Positions 10,941 to 22,428 of a DNA stretch of 64,000 nucleotides are shown piece by piece. Each line of letters begins with the position of its first letter. Positions within the stretch are counted from its first letter, which is position 1. The notes below the pieces were generated by a model. That model ran no database searches. It was given only the letters and a program-made list of their open reading frames with translations, and was not told where the DNA came from. The position numbers and the translations under genes were made by a program. Source of the stretch: Anastrepha obliqua (lineage: Eukaryota; Arthropoda; Insecta; Diptera; Tephritidae). The DNA lies in assembly GCF_027943255.1 (NCBI RefSeq), contig NC_072894.1, positions 61,507,601 to 61,571,600 on the forward strand, given 5' to 3'.

Positions 10941-13900
10941 AAAGTCTATTTTTTTTGCTTATTTCTATAAATTAAGTATTCAAAAATATCATCCATAAAC
11001 GATTTTCGAAATTCCAATTATTTACGGAGATATAGCCATTTTAGTGACGCAACCTCTACAGCAAAACTTCGAAATTAATTTTGAGGCAAAACAAAGCATG
11101 AATTGATAATTATATACAAAAATGTAGTTTAGTTTGTGGAAGCAAAACTGCAAAACTAGTTTCCAAGTACATAAAAAAGCATAAATATAAGAATATGTGC
11201 CCAAATTTAGGGGTTGAAATCTTTACAAAACCAATTGTTCGGGTTCAAGAAGAAATGCGCAATTTAGTTTGGTAGTGATCGTTATAGGGTACATCGTTTT
11301 TCGAGCTGGCGACGCAGACATAGACGGTTCTACTGAACTGGTTTTGATGAAATAAAATTTAAATGAGGTAGAATCGATGTCGTTATCGGGGAAAACTTTT
11401 TTTTTAATTTTTTTCGGACGTTTATAGTCAAAAAAATGGTTCAAAAACTGGTTCATTGAGCGTCCGCCATTTTGTCAAATTTTTTTTTTTTTTAAGATCG
11501 TAGTTCACATGATGACGACATTCATACTGAAAAAGAACCTTTTTGTCTTTTAGATTTTAGACACCATTAAGTCCCAGAATCCATGTCACCAGCGAGATAC
11601 CTGTTTTTGGAAGACCATGTTTTGAAGACTGACAACTTTTGGAGCGAACCTCGTATGGCCAAACAATTTTTTCCTTCTAATAACGGATCCGAAAATAAAA
11701 ATTCAAAACGCAAATATTAATATTTTTGTTCCTTTCCGTTTCCGTTTCAAAAGCTTTTAAACAAACAAAACACACCATTTCAAGTGAGGTGAGTGCCTTA
11801 AACAAGTGATTCTAGATTATTTGATTCTATGTTCAAAGTGCAATTTCTTTTAATATTTTTTTTTTTTAATTTTATGGGACGTGCGGATCAGCTTTGGACA
11901 TTCGCACATTGTCATCTGATCAGCACTGCGCTGATGCTTTATACTTGTATATTGGTTTATAGCTTAGAACGCCGATAGAATTATTTTCCTCAACACTTTC
12001 AGCATCAGCGTCTAATATTTATATACTTGTATATATGGATGTCAGTTGAAAGGAGAATTGGAAGCAAGTGCAACTTTTGTTTTCAATTATCCGTTTGGAA
12101 CATATAACAAAGTCCTTTAAATATAATATATTTCAATATTGTTAATTTTGAATAAATAGTGAAGAATCTTAGTCTAATTTAAATCGTTTTATTGTTAATA
12201 AAGAATGATATTACAGAATATACATTTTAAAGGGTATAGTTCAATTTCTTTAATAGGAAAATTAAACATAAACAAAGAAAATAAAACATAAACCTTTGAA
12301 AGGTTATTTCGGATAAAGTATAATATAATTGGATAACTCTAAAATCTGTACCAATTTAATTCGCTCAAAGGCTTTTTTTTTAATTAATATACTCTTCGGA
12401 CTACAGAGGTGCATCCAAAATGATGATGTTATTAAAAACGCGTTACTTATACTTAATATAAATACTTTTTAATTAAATCTGTATGTATTGTATTCTTTGA
12501 ATTACTTAATTTTTATAAAGGCATGAAATAGAAATTAGAATTCGCATAAATCAGTTAGATTTCAGCAGTTAAAAATTCAGTTTTATTTCTTGAGTCATTT
12601 GCAGACAGCTCCAAATAGGACTAACTCATTTCACACAATTGGATTTAAGGACCAACTCAACTCAACTTACATAAAAAAAAACTAAAAAACTATGGCTTAG
12701 CTCAGAACTTTTATTTCAACTAATTTTTATGCAAATATTTATTTTATTCCACTGTGTCATTTCAAATAAAGTATTTAAGAAACAGTAATGCCAGATGCTT
12801 TTTACTAATAGAAGTTCATTTAAAAAAATGGTATTACAGAAAATGCAAAAATATCTTTACTCTCTCTGAATGTAGCATTACTACTTACTCTTTCTACATT
12901 CGCATATTTTGAGACTAGAGCCATGTGAACCAGCCAAACTAAATACGGAAAAACATACTTCCAATATCAATTTCCTATGAAATGCATTTAATAATATCCC
13001 GAAATGGAGGTTCATAAGCATTTTTTATTGGGCATTAAAAGGTATGCACACAAATTTCAGTTTCTGCCATTGAATATGATTTTATGCTTAATATATTTTA
13101 GTGGGTTGGACACTTAAATTTATTAACATCCGGAAATATTGCATGCATCAATGTGTGCCACAGATATTAAAAGAGAAAACTTATAACACAGACAAACATT
13201 CAAATAAAAACTGCCAAAATTACAAAAAAAATATAAATTCAATGGAAGAAAATCAAATGTAAAAATAATCTGCCAAACGACCAGACATTCAAGCAGAATA
13301 TGATAGCGTGGCAAACCAGACAGGCAGCCAACGAATCAGGACAAAGTAGCTTACGATACTCCGCCAGCCATTACAATTCACCAACAACAAAAATCCAGTC
13401 ATCAACTTTTAAGCTAGAATGTCAATAGCGGCAAAAAAATATAAATCCGGATAGCAGCAATAATTTTGAACTCTTTCACTTGCTGCAAATTTTGTCTTTC
13501 CCTTTTTTAATGTAGATGTTGCAGCAGATACTGATGGTACCAGTTGAGGATAAATATGGCTGGATTTGTTTGCAGCGATAGGAAGAAAGCAATTCAAATG
13601 CTTTCAATATACAGTGGCTAAGTCTAAAATTTTTCATTAAATTCTGATTTTAGCCAAAGACCGAGTCAATATTAAAATGAAGGCAAATGTACGGAAATAT
13701 AAAAATAAAAGTTGGTGAGTATGTAACCTGTGGGGAAAACGTGAATTTTTAAAGAAAAAAATACCAAATGCAAATTAGTGCGCTAGTAAAACCATACATA
13801 GAACACATAGAAAGCAATCGAAATATGATATTAACCAAGAATAAAATTATTTGACACCTACTCCGTTATATATATGCAAATGTATGCTGAAAAATGGTGT

Positions 13901-13979
13901 GTTTTACAAGGAAGAAAATCCCCAACATGCAAAATAAAAACTGTGAAAACTCAACGCGTTTTTTGAGGAACCTCACACA
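10941..13979. other. Spacer, no supported gene
   Basis: AT-rich, with poly-T runs near 11400, 11480 and 11860. No protein, RNA gene or bounded repeat that I can support. Confidence 0.4.
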
Positions 13980-13981
13980 TA

Positions 13982-14170
13982 ACTTCTGCTCAAATATGAA
14001 CGAGACGTTATCAATAAAAGGGTCCGCGGATGACATATAGCAAAAATAATTTTTTTGTTTTTTTGGTAGGACTGTTATAAGCTTACATGGCAAATTTCAG
14101 CGTGATATGTCACATAGTTTGTTTTCTGTGCTACTGTAAACAAGTCAAGCTCGAGTGTGTTCTTCGAATT
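13982..14170 (+). repeat. Left long inverted repeat of mariner
   Basis: Pairs with 14731-14918 in inverted orientation. Shared blocks include GAACGAGACGTTATCAATAA, GTCCGCGGATGAC and CAAGCTCGAGTGTGTTCTTC near the inner edge. Confidence 0.9.
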
Positions 14171-14726
14171 CTCTTTTATGACTTCAATTGTCTCAAAATG
14201 TTTTCCACGGAGCGGCAACTTGAGCTTGGGAAACAGGAAAAAGTCACATGGAGCCATATCAAGCGAATACGGTGCTTGCGATAAACGATATTAATATTAT
14301 TTTTGTTCAAATAATCGCGAACAAGACGTGATGTGTGAGCTGGTGCATTATCGTGATGCAAGAACCATGACTTGTTGTCCCACAATTCTTTCCTTTTAAG
14401 ACGAATGTTCTCGCGCAAACGCTTTAAAACGTCTAAATAATATTCAGCGTTAACCGATCGGCCTTGCGGAAGGAACTCCGAGTGCACCACACCTTCGTAA
14501 TCGAAAAAAACAGTCAGCATAACCTTAATTTTTGAGCGACTTTGGCGTGGTTTTTTGGGTTGATGTACGGCCCTCTTTGAACGATTTGTACCACTGGAAA
14601 ACACGTGCACGCGATAGTGCAGAGTCCCCATAGGTTGTCTGCTACATTTTTAAGGCATCTGAAGCCGAAATTTTGTTGGAATAACAAAATTTCAAACAAA
14701 TTCTTTGTTCAACTTGAATTTCCATC
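14075..14726 (-). pseudogene. mariner transposase, internally deleted and frameshifted
   Basis: The minus strand opens with MEIQVEQRICLKFCYSNK and continues with an in-frame stop, then TTYGDSALSRARVFQWYK, which is the first HTH region of mariner transposases. The middle (second HTH and first catalytic aspartate) is missing; the frame resumes at SKIKVMLTVFFDYEGVVHSE, then ELWDNKSWFLHHDNAPAHTS with the second catalytic aspartate. After a frameshift, LDMAPCDFFLFPKLKLPLRG has the third. The C terminus is lost where the coding sequence runs into the left long inverted repeat. Spacing between the last two aspartates fits a D34D-type mariner after allowing for the frameshift. Not functional. Confidence 0.85.
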
Positions 14727-14730
14727 GTTA

Positions 14731-14918
14731 AATTCGAAGAACACACTCGAGCTTGACTTGTTTACAGTAGCACAGAAAACAAACTATGTGACATATCACG
14801 CTGAAATTTGCCATGTAAGCTTATAACAGTCCTACCAAAAAACAAAAAATTTATTTTTGCTATTTGTCATCCGCGGACCGTTTTATTGATAACGTCTCGT
14901 TCATATTTGAGTAGAAGT
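14731..14918 (-). repeat. Right long inverted repeat of mariner
   Basis: Inverted partner of 13982-14170. Its inner edge (AATTCGAAGAACACACTCGA) lies just outside the transposase start codon at 14724-14726. Confidence 0.9.
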
Positions 14919-15154
14919 TACTTTTGAAACTGTTGAACTTTTGGGGATTTCGTAAGGAACTTTGACTAATAACTCTTTTGTTATATAATAAAAAAATCAA
15001 TGATCTTCTTCAAAAACTTACAAAAAAGTATAACACGAAAAATACTGCGCATAATGTAAAAAGATAAAGTGTTTTAATTATATGAACACAAGTGTACATA
15101 ATCAACCTAATTATGTTAGGTTATGGTGGTAGACGGTCTGTGCGAGCAACTCAC

Positions 15155-16060
15155 TTAACCCTTACAGATCTTTTGTGATACCAGTGTACGACACGGGGAC
15201 CTTATTTGTTTTTCTTCGTGAAACCATGTTGCCGCTCTTTTGAAACGCAAGATTAGTCCAATCTCCATGCTGGACTGTTCCGTAAGAGAACTAAAAAAGT
15301 ATCTACCTAGAAAACCTGCTCTGATTTTAGCACAATTACAAAGGAAATACAATACTTAACCTTTTCTTCCCCTTTCTCATCTCTACAACTTCTACAATAT
15401 TCATGGGCGAAAACTCCTAGTCCAGGAATGCTTGCCAAGTACGCAATGACCGGTTATACAAGCCACGTCCTTCGAGATATCCTCTCTTTAAAGGAGAAAC
15501 AGTTCCTTTACTTTTTTTCTTATTCATTTACGGTCACAGTAGTCTGGAAGTTACGCATGTGCCTTCATCTCTATATGACCTATTGGCCTCCTGGATAATG
15601 GTGTTTTTAATTATTAGTTTGCTCGTGACCATAGGTTTTTCTATCACCAAGCAGTTGAAGATTAGTACCTTTCCTGGATTGCTCATCGGCTTTACAATTC
15701 TATTCATTATCTATGTGCCTCTGAATCCAAATAACGCTAACCTTGAAAACGACACGAATATAATTTACGGCTGCACGGCATTCTTGTATTACCTTTGATC
15801 TTAGTATAGTCGCATTCAATGATTTAATTTATGTTTATTATAGTTTTGTTACGCCATGAGTATTTAGATACGTAGGAACTTCTTTTATAGCTAGAACTTC
15901 TGCCTAATAAGCACTGAAGCAGTCTGGTAGTCGAAGGAATAATTCAAGTTCTAACAGCTTCGAAAATACTCCATAGCCAGCCCTGTCGTCTAGCTTGGAA
16001 CCATCTATATAGAAATTTAATTACCCACTTCTCCGTGGCCTTTGTGTTTCCTACACTCTT
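15155..16060 (-). pseudogene. R1/LOA-like retrotransposon: RNase H and C-terminus
   Basis: Read on the minus strand from 16060 downward. RNase H starts at NFYIDGSKLDDRAGYGVFSK, continues through LRLPDCFSAY, a stop, then AEVLAIKEV. After a decayed part comes VSVIWIQRHIDNE, a stop, NCKADEQSRKGTN (the usual WVPGH..I.GN..ADELAR.G block). The C-terminal zinc region follows: TGHCVLGKHSW, then EYCRSCRDEKGEEKVKY, then FLGRYFFSSLTEQSSMEIGL and ILRFKRAATWF. Multiple stops and frameshifts; 5'-truncated. An open plus-strand frame at 15559-15795 is a shadow of this region. Confidence 0.85.
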
Positions 16061-16308
16061 CTTGACGGAATCAAGGAAAGAATCTAGGAATAGAGTAGCC
16101 ATTTCTTGTTTGTGACTATTCAGAGCATGCAAAATAGAATAAATAAAAGCAATACCTCAAAGCAATTAGAGAGTCATAAGAAAATATGATTTCGATTTTA
16201 GCTCTACTTATTCTTGAAAATGTGGTACAAAGTAAAATGCATGTTTTTAGAAAGTAATTCGAAACCCAACAAATTTATTTCGGAATAATTAAGTGCACTT
16301 CAAAAATC

Positions 16309-16470
16309 GTGAAATTATATTTCAAGAAAGTCAAAAGTGTTTTGGAAAAGTCAAATATTTCTCAGAAAGTATCAAATGTTGGTCAGAAAATCCAAATGAT
16401 TTTAGGACCTATCAAATGTACTTGGGAAGCCGTTAAATATATTTAATACAGTCAAATATATTTCTAAATA
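16309..16470 (+). repeat. Degenerate tandem repeat, about 20-bp unit
   Basis: About eight consecutive units of 19-22 bp fit a loose pattern GTCAAATNTNTTTCNGAAA (for example GTCAAATATTTCTCAGAAA, then GTATCAAATGTTGGTCAGAA). Units are diverged, so the array is old. No coding content. Confidence 0.55.
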
Positions 16471-19020
16471 GTGAATATAAATAATAATAATTCAGGAAAA
16501 GAGTCGGTGTGTGTCTCAGAAAGTTGCCAATGAACTTGAGATAATTTTTAATTCCTATAATTTTTCTTAAAATTAGATTTTGGAAATAGTTGGAAGTATT
16601 TAACGCATTTTAAAGCTCATTAAGCATATTTTACTCTTGGTGAACTTTAATTGTCTATTCTGAAATAAATTTACGTTGTCTGAACTGCATTTTACCGTTA
16701 TCGAAATACTATTGGTATAACTGTTGATCTATTGTATTGAGTTCAGTACCACGTTCAATAAAATAAATGTTCTGGCTCTTCCCAATAAAGCAGGGTGTTA
16801 TAGTTTCAAACTCATTTAAATTCCTCTATTATAACTTCAAAGCATCATCCTACAGAGTACATGAAAATATCTGAAATTGGAAGTTAATTTTTTGTTATAC
16901 GCAAAACTGACAAATTTTCTTTTACACTTGGCTTAGCTGCTCATAATTTCAAATGCTTGGAAATAAAAATTGCGCTCCACCGGATTTCAAAAGAAAAAGG
17001 ACTCCACTCAAATGATGTGCATACATTCAAACATATATATATGTACTCGTATATATATTTAAACTGTATACATATAGACACGTAAGCACATTCTCAAATA
17101 AAATGTAGTATATAAAGTTACTATGGCAAAAAAAAAAAAAAACGAATTGTTCGCCCACGTATAACGAAGTGCTGTGAAATTTATTGAAAAGAAATGATGA
17201 AATGAAATGTTTCCCAAAGGACCGCTTAAAATAAATTTTGCAGCGATTTGCATATTGCGGCTACTGCTTTTAATTTCATTCGCAGTCTGTAGCTCTTATT
17301 CTATATTTGTAGCCTTTTTTGGCTGAGATATTTTTCTCTATGGCTTTATAGCACATTCACTTTATTTCACTTCGCAATCATTGAGCTCACTGAGTTCGGA
17401 CTCTAGCTATGTAAAAAAAAACACAAAACACAGGCAAATAAAATTTTTAGAAAGCAGCTAACAGCAGCAGCGGCACAGGATATGCGCTAATGTATGCGTA
17501 GGTGTCCTGCTTCGACGATATTTATTTTTCACAAATTTGTGGATTTCTCTCCCTGTGTTCCGCAAATATTCTTTTTTCGTAAAAATTGTACAAAGAGCTC
17601 ACGCATATGTGTATTTGTAAGTATGTGTCTATACGTGTGTGTAAGAACCGCCATCAAATAGTCTAAAATTATGTTTACCCACATAAATATTTATGCACAA
17701 GTATGTGTGCATGTAGTTGGACCTAAAATTTACGTATGCGTGCAATAAAAATTGGGAAAAGGTTTCCATTTATGGTCGATACAGCAATAAAGAATTTAAA
17801 TTTGATTGACTCTGTGGTCATAATAGCACACAATAATGCAAAGTGCTCAACGTTGCGTATGAGTGACCAAAGGAACATTAATAAAAATTAAGAAAAGGAG
17901 GACTATTGAACGGAAGAACCGGAGAAGAAAAAGGAAACACGGAATAATGGTCAGACGAAAGATGAAAAAAACCTAATATTTTGAATTTTCTTTTACCTTC
18001 TCTAAAGGAAATTGGACAGTTTTCGTATGAAAGTGAAATAAATACAAATAATTGGAGTTGAAAATATACGAAGAGGATAAAGAAAAATTTGGTGAGAGAA
18101 TTAATAGGAATGGACATATTAAAATATTAAATTCAAATCAGAGGAAACAAGTAAGTATCTAGGTAGGGGAGAAGAAATTCGCAGGAAAATTAATAAGCAC
18201 CAGGATACTTAAATATTAAAATGATATGAAATAATACTCGTAAGCTAGAGAAACTTCAAAGAAAAGTTGATATTTAAGATTTTCTAGGATATATTAACAA
18301 TTTTACTTGTTGCAATACAAAATTAGGAGTAATTAAATCTAAAGTATAAATTTAACAATGTGGTAATGCCACATTAGAATTTGACTTCTAAAATATATTG
18401 ATTTTTCTATGATAAATCTAAATATAATTTTCGGTAATATAAGTTCCATTAAATTGGTGAAACTTTACAGGAATAGGTAAATAAGCTTCTGAAAATTATA
18501 AGGAAAGGCACTGTCATCTCGGACATAACATTCTAGTGTGAACCAGTGACATTAAAAATAGCGCACACCAATTTTGCATCAAATCGATCAAATAGTTTTG
18601 CTGTAATAGTCAGATGCCTACGTGCTTGGAATTTATTGATTTTCTAGTGCTGATTAAGCCAAATAATAATTTCTGTACAGAATACAGTAATTCCATCATC
18701 GTTTTGAACTACACATCATTGGGTTAAGCAATTTTAGTACACTGTCCAGGGTAGGTCGCCACAGTGATCGATAACATTCAAGGTAAGATATTGAGGCGAT
18801 TGACAAACGAAGGGATTAGAACAATAATGGAACTTGAAATAATTCCAGGCTTTTCAAATGGATCAGAAATTTTAGTTTTCCATAAATGAAGAATGAATTT
18901 CAAAAAGGTCTCTGTCAATATTCCATTGGCATTCGAACGAAACCTACAACTGTAACCATGGAGCAATCGAGATAGTGGACTTTTTGTAGTCAATTTAAAA
19001 AGGAGAAGGTTGCTTTGTCG
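16471..19020. other. Spacer, no supported gene
   Basis: AT-rich with short TATA runs near 17035-17060 and a poly-A run at 17129. No recognisable protein on either strand. 18690-19020 may hold more retroelement debris, but I could not identify it. Confidence 0.4.
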
Positions 19021-19039
19021 GACAGAGTGTCACTCTCAT

Positions 19040-19305
19040 CGATTACCTTGGGTATGGTAAAACTATCACTGGCTTCGATTATACACAGCTTTTGCGTCGA
19101 TTCCAATTAGAAGCAAAGATGGACACCGCCTTTAGTAAGGAACAAAATTAATAGCAATTTAAGGCGAATACCAAAGTATTTGGTAAGAACTAAAATTCAT
19201 TTCCATCAAGACAACGGTGTAGGACATAAAACTGCTACACTAAAGCCAGATATAGATTATATAAATAGAAATATGAAGGCATTATTTGTATCGTGGGGAG
19301 ACCAT
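19040..19305 (+). pseudogene. mariner transposase fragment, catalytic middle part
   Basis: The plus strand reads IDYLGYGKTITGFDYTQLLR then RFQLEA, matching the block before the second aspartate in mariners (D.L.KG.TI...YY...L.R). A stop-containing stretch is followed by KIHFHQDNGVGHKTA, with the second catalytic aspartate in HQDN. Both ends are missing. Orientation is opposite to the next fragment, so two insertions or a rearrangement are involved. Confidence 0.65.
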
Positions 19306-19399
19306 CGATAAAAAACGCTTAATTTAGGGTTTTGCGAAACCATATCATTTGTGATGCGTACAATAATTTCATAAACTTTGATTAAAATCCATTATTATT

Positions 19400-19682
19400 G
19401 CATACAATTTTTGCTTAAATGGCTTAAAACTGTTTTACGGTCGACCTTTAGCTCCTGGGCGATGCTATGACTCCCGGTTAACTTTGATTATTTCTGTGAT
19501 TTTATCATTTTGACATTTTCAAGATCATAAATGCTTGAATCGCATCGACGAAACCAAAATTGCACATAATTAGCTGTTCCAGTATCGAAACCATAAACAT
19601 CATTCACAATTCCAGCGGCCTGGCTTGAATTTGCGCCTTTATCAAAGAAAATCTTTAAAACGTACTCTTTGTTGACTTCCAT
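19400..19682 (-). pseudogene. mariner transposase fragment, N-terminal HTH part
   Basis: The minus strand starts at ATG 19680-19682 with MEVNKEYVLKIFFDKGANSS, then YGFDTGTANYVQFWFRR, then, after frame changes, EIIKVNRE, SIAQELKVDRKTVLSHLSKN. These are the first and second HTH regions of one mariner subfamily. The same family is seen at 46958-47265, and the two share GTTAACAATGGAAGTCAAC across the start codon. The catalytic domain is absent. Confidence 0.75.
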
Positions 19683-19739
19683 TGTTAACAACCTGTAACT
19701 CACAACTGACAAAGAGCACAAGGTTTAAATTGTTTCATC

Positions 19740-21310
19740 AATACTTTACGAGATATCAATCACCACAACCATCTGCCGAGAAAATAGTGGGTTTAGTTTT
19801 GTTCAACCAAATATTTTTTTAACAAAAAAGAGAAAAAATGTGGAAAATTAATTACGCCATATGGGATGTTTTTTAGTTGATGAATTAAGCAAAACAATTT
19901 TAAGGCAAATAAATGAATTAAAGAAATTTAAAAAAAAGTTGATAACACAAAAAGATTTCTTAGTAGGGTACAACTTTGTGTAACTAACTCACTTTTATGT
20001 GAAAATGATTTCGAAGCTGAAAAAGGCATCACAACAGAATAGTAAATAATAAATCTTAATATCTAATGTTAAATTACCAAGTTATAATAAAAAAAGCCAA
20101 TTCGGTGGTTTCAGAAGATGCAAACAAATTTTTTATGGTGCCGAAATCCTCTACAAATAAGCTTTAAAGACAAGAATTTTGTATATTTTTCTTTTCGAAT
20201 GGAAAATCTCACATCCTCTCTGTTATGCTAGTAAAATTTTTCAGTTTTTTGTTTTTGTACTTTTCAATTGAGAATATGCTTCATACATTTATATATTTTT
20301 ATTCGCTACCATAACTATTTAAATACTGGCCACATATTTGTTTAGTTTAAACCAAATTTCTCACTTCAAACAACTACTCAAAATCCACATACACAGCCGT
20401 ACACACGCAAGCCCATGTATGTTGGCTCAATTTGGCATGGGTCAGAAATTCAATTAAAACTTTAATACTGTGAAATTTTGTCTGCACAGGCAAATTGGTG
20501 GAAGAGCACAAAATTCAAACGAAAAGCGAAAAGTTCAACGAAGCACCTGGGGGCAATTAAACTGAGAGAACAACTAAAATTATAACAATAGTAATTTGTT
20601 GTTGTAAAACAATAAATCTAATTAAAGGATGATGGCTATTCGTGTTATAAATGGCAACAATTTTCGATAACTACTTGATGTTACAAGAGCTTAGCAAATT
20701 CTATACAACTTTTAACTATGGTTGCATAGAATTTATAATTATTTTCAAATCAAAATAATTAGCAAACTAACAACAATATTAAAAAGGCTGGAAATAATGA
20801 ACAATTTAATAAAAATTTCAAAAGATATAGCAAGTCGAGTTATGTATTAAAATTACTTTTATTAATCAAAACAAACAGAACTTTTTTAAAATACGAACAT
20901 TGTTCAAGGTTTCCACAAACTGATTAATTTTAATTGAAATAATTTCCAACTACAATGGAAATATTCTAAAGCATGTAGAATGAGCACTATAGACGATTTT
21001 TTTTATTTTTCCCTTCGGCGATGAGAGCATTTTGCTGAAAAGTTAAACTTTTTTTTTTTTTAATTTATGAAATTTATTTTTTATAATTCCTTACGCGAGA
21101 AATTGAGTGAGTCGAAATATATTATTAACACATTTTTCATAGAATTTTACTTCGGTATTCCTCACGTGATTGAACTTAAAAAATTGCACACTTTTTGCTT
21201 AAATTAACCGGGAATTAGTTATGGTGAATTCTGTAGGGAAATTTACTTGTATTTTATCTATGAAGTATTAATTCCCGAATGGGTTTGTGCGTGACTAATA
21301 TTAGGTAATT
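19740..21310. other. Spacer, no supported gene
   Basis: AT-rich with many short homopolymers. Nothing recognisable on either strand. Confidence 0.4.
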
Positions 21311-21311
21311 C

Positions 21312-21475
21312 TCAGATTCAAAACTCACTGTGGCCATGAAACACCAAAATCACAGATTTTTTTTCTTTTCTTTCTAATAACCGTCGCTTTTCCGGTAACG
21401 ACAAAACTCCAGGTGTATTTCTGCCATGAAGAAACGTTTCATAAAAATGGTCTGTAATTCGGAGGTGGCATGTAA
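21312..21475 (+). repeat. tRNA-derived SINE copy 2, middle part, diverged
   Basis: Plus-strand match to the SINE body: B-box region relic (GATTCAAAACTC), then GAAACACCAAAAT, TTTCTAATAACCGTCGC, GTGTATTTCTGCCATGAAGA, ending near AATTCGG. Head and tail are missing. One of the more diverged copies. Confidence 0.6.
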
Positions 21476-21594
21476 CTGTCCATTCGTAAAATATTGGCAA
21501 GATGTACATCGCAAATAGAGGAGTATCTCGGTCGAACATCTTACAAAGGATGATTAAATGAATGAACAAAAATTAGGTTTGCACTTCGACTTCA

Positions 21595-21934
21595 GAGTAC
21601 TTCGTGCCCTCTATTCATTACTGTACCTCATCCAAGCTCAGCTCTCTCAATGAAACTAAGATGGAGTTGCGTTGGGCTGAGCGTATGTGTCTTGCTTCTG
21701 GCCAAAATATCAATCTATCTTCCCGCTTTAACATTCCATTCGAGTATAAGGTGTGTCGAAATTCGCACAGAAACAGGAGTCAGTGAACCTTATCCCAAGC
21801 CTGTATAGATGGCTGCGTAATCTGCAGTGGCCTGTGAGAAGGACTGTGAGTAGTCTCAGTTTCGCCTTAGGTAGAGTTATTGGTTGCCTATTCCCTAGTA
21901 AAGAATTCGCCAGGTTAATGTTGTAGCTATTCAA
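21595..21934 (-). pseudogene. Non-LTR retrotransposon C-terminus (R1/LOA-like)
   Basis: The minus strand from 21934 reads KLRLLTVLLTGHCRLRSHLY, then RLGIRFTDSCFC, the start of the C-terminal zinc region of R1/LOA-type ORF2. After a frameshift it gives RSAQRNSILVSLRELSLDEV, the following conserved helix. Only about 110 residues of the 3' end remain. Confidence 0.65.
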
Positions 21935-22144
21935 AATTTAGAATCATAAATTTTCAATAAAATTTATTTATAACTTTTAATACGTTTTAAGCACTTTTAA
22001 AGGAAAGATGTTTTTATTTATTTAAACAACTACACTGGTACATGTTTGAGACCTAATTTGGATTGCGCGCCTCACCACTATTAAACGCGGCTAATTACTT
22101 AATTACATACAATCAAATTAAAAAAAAAAAAAATTAAATGATCT

Positions 22145-22428
22145 TCTAATGATACTTCCATTATTATTTGTGGTCTGCGTTTTGATGTTGTTCCACAAAT
22201 GGAAAGACCTACAGTTTCAAGCCGACTCCCAACGGCAATTAGTTTTTTATGAGGTGCTTTTTCATGGCAGAAATACATTCGGAGATTTGCCATTGCCTAT
22301 CGAGGGGCGATTGCTATTAGAAAAATGTTTTTCTTAATTTTGGTATTTCACCGGGATTCGTACCAACGTTCTCTCTGTGAATTCCGAATGGTAATCACGC
22401 ACCAACCCATTCGGCTACGGCGGCCGCT
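22145..22428 (-). repeat. tRNA-derived SINE copy 3 (most complete head and body)
   Basis: Minus strand. The head at 22428 reads GCGGCCGCCGTAGCCGAATG, containing a match to the RNA polymerase III A box (TAGCCGAATGGG). About 53 bp further in is a B-box match with one change (GGTACGAATCC for GGTTCGAATCC). The body follows through CGGCAAT-like, TCTGAAGC-free sequence to ACCACAAATAATAATGG near 22150. The 3' hairpin and TA tail are not preserved; the copy ends in an A/T-rich run at about 22120-22140. Confidence 0.85.

Larger units (their letters stand above)
13982..14918 (-). mobile_element. mariner with about 189-bp inverted terminal repeats
   Basis: A 937-bp element flanked by TA (13980-13981 and 14919-14920). 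Its two ends are long inverted repeats (13982-14170 and 14731-14918) that match with few substitutions; the outermost bases are ACTTCTGCTCAAATATGAAC on the left and the same with one change on the right. A degenerate mariner transposase lies between and partly inside them on the minus strand. Typical mariners have repeats of about 30 bp, so these ends are unusual. Confidence 0.85.

Noticed and set aside
15559..15798. 79-codon hydrophobic plus-strand frame resembling a membrane protein
   Set aside because: It is antisense to a clear RNase H/C-terminal region of an R1/LOA-like element on the minus strand.
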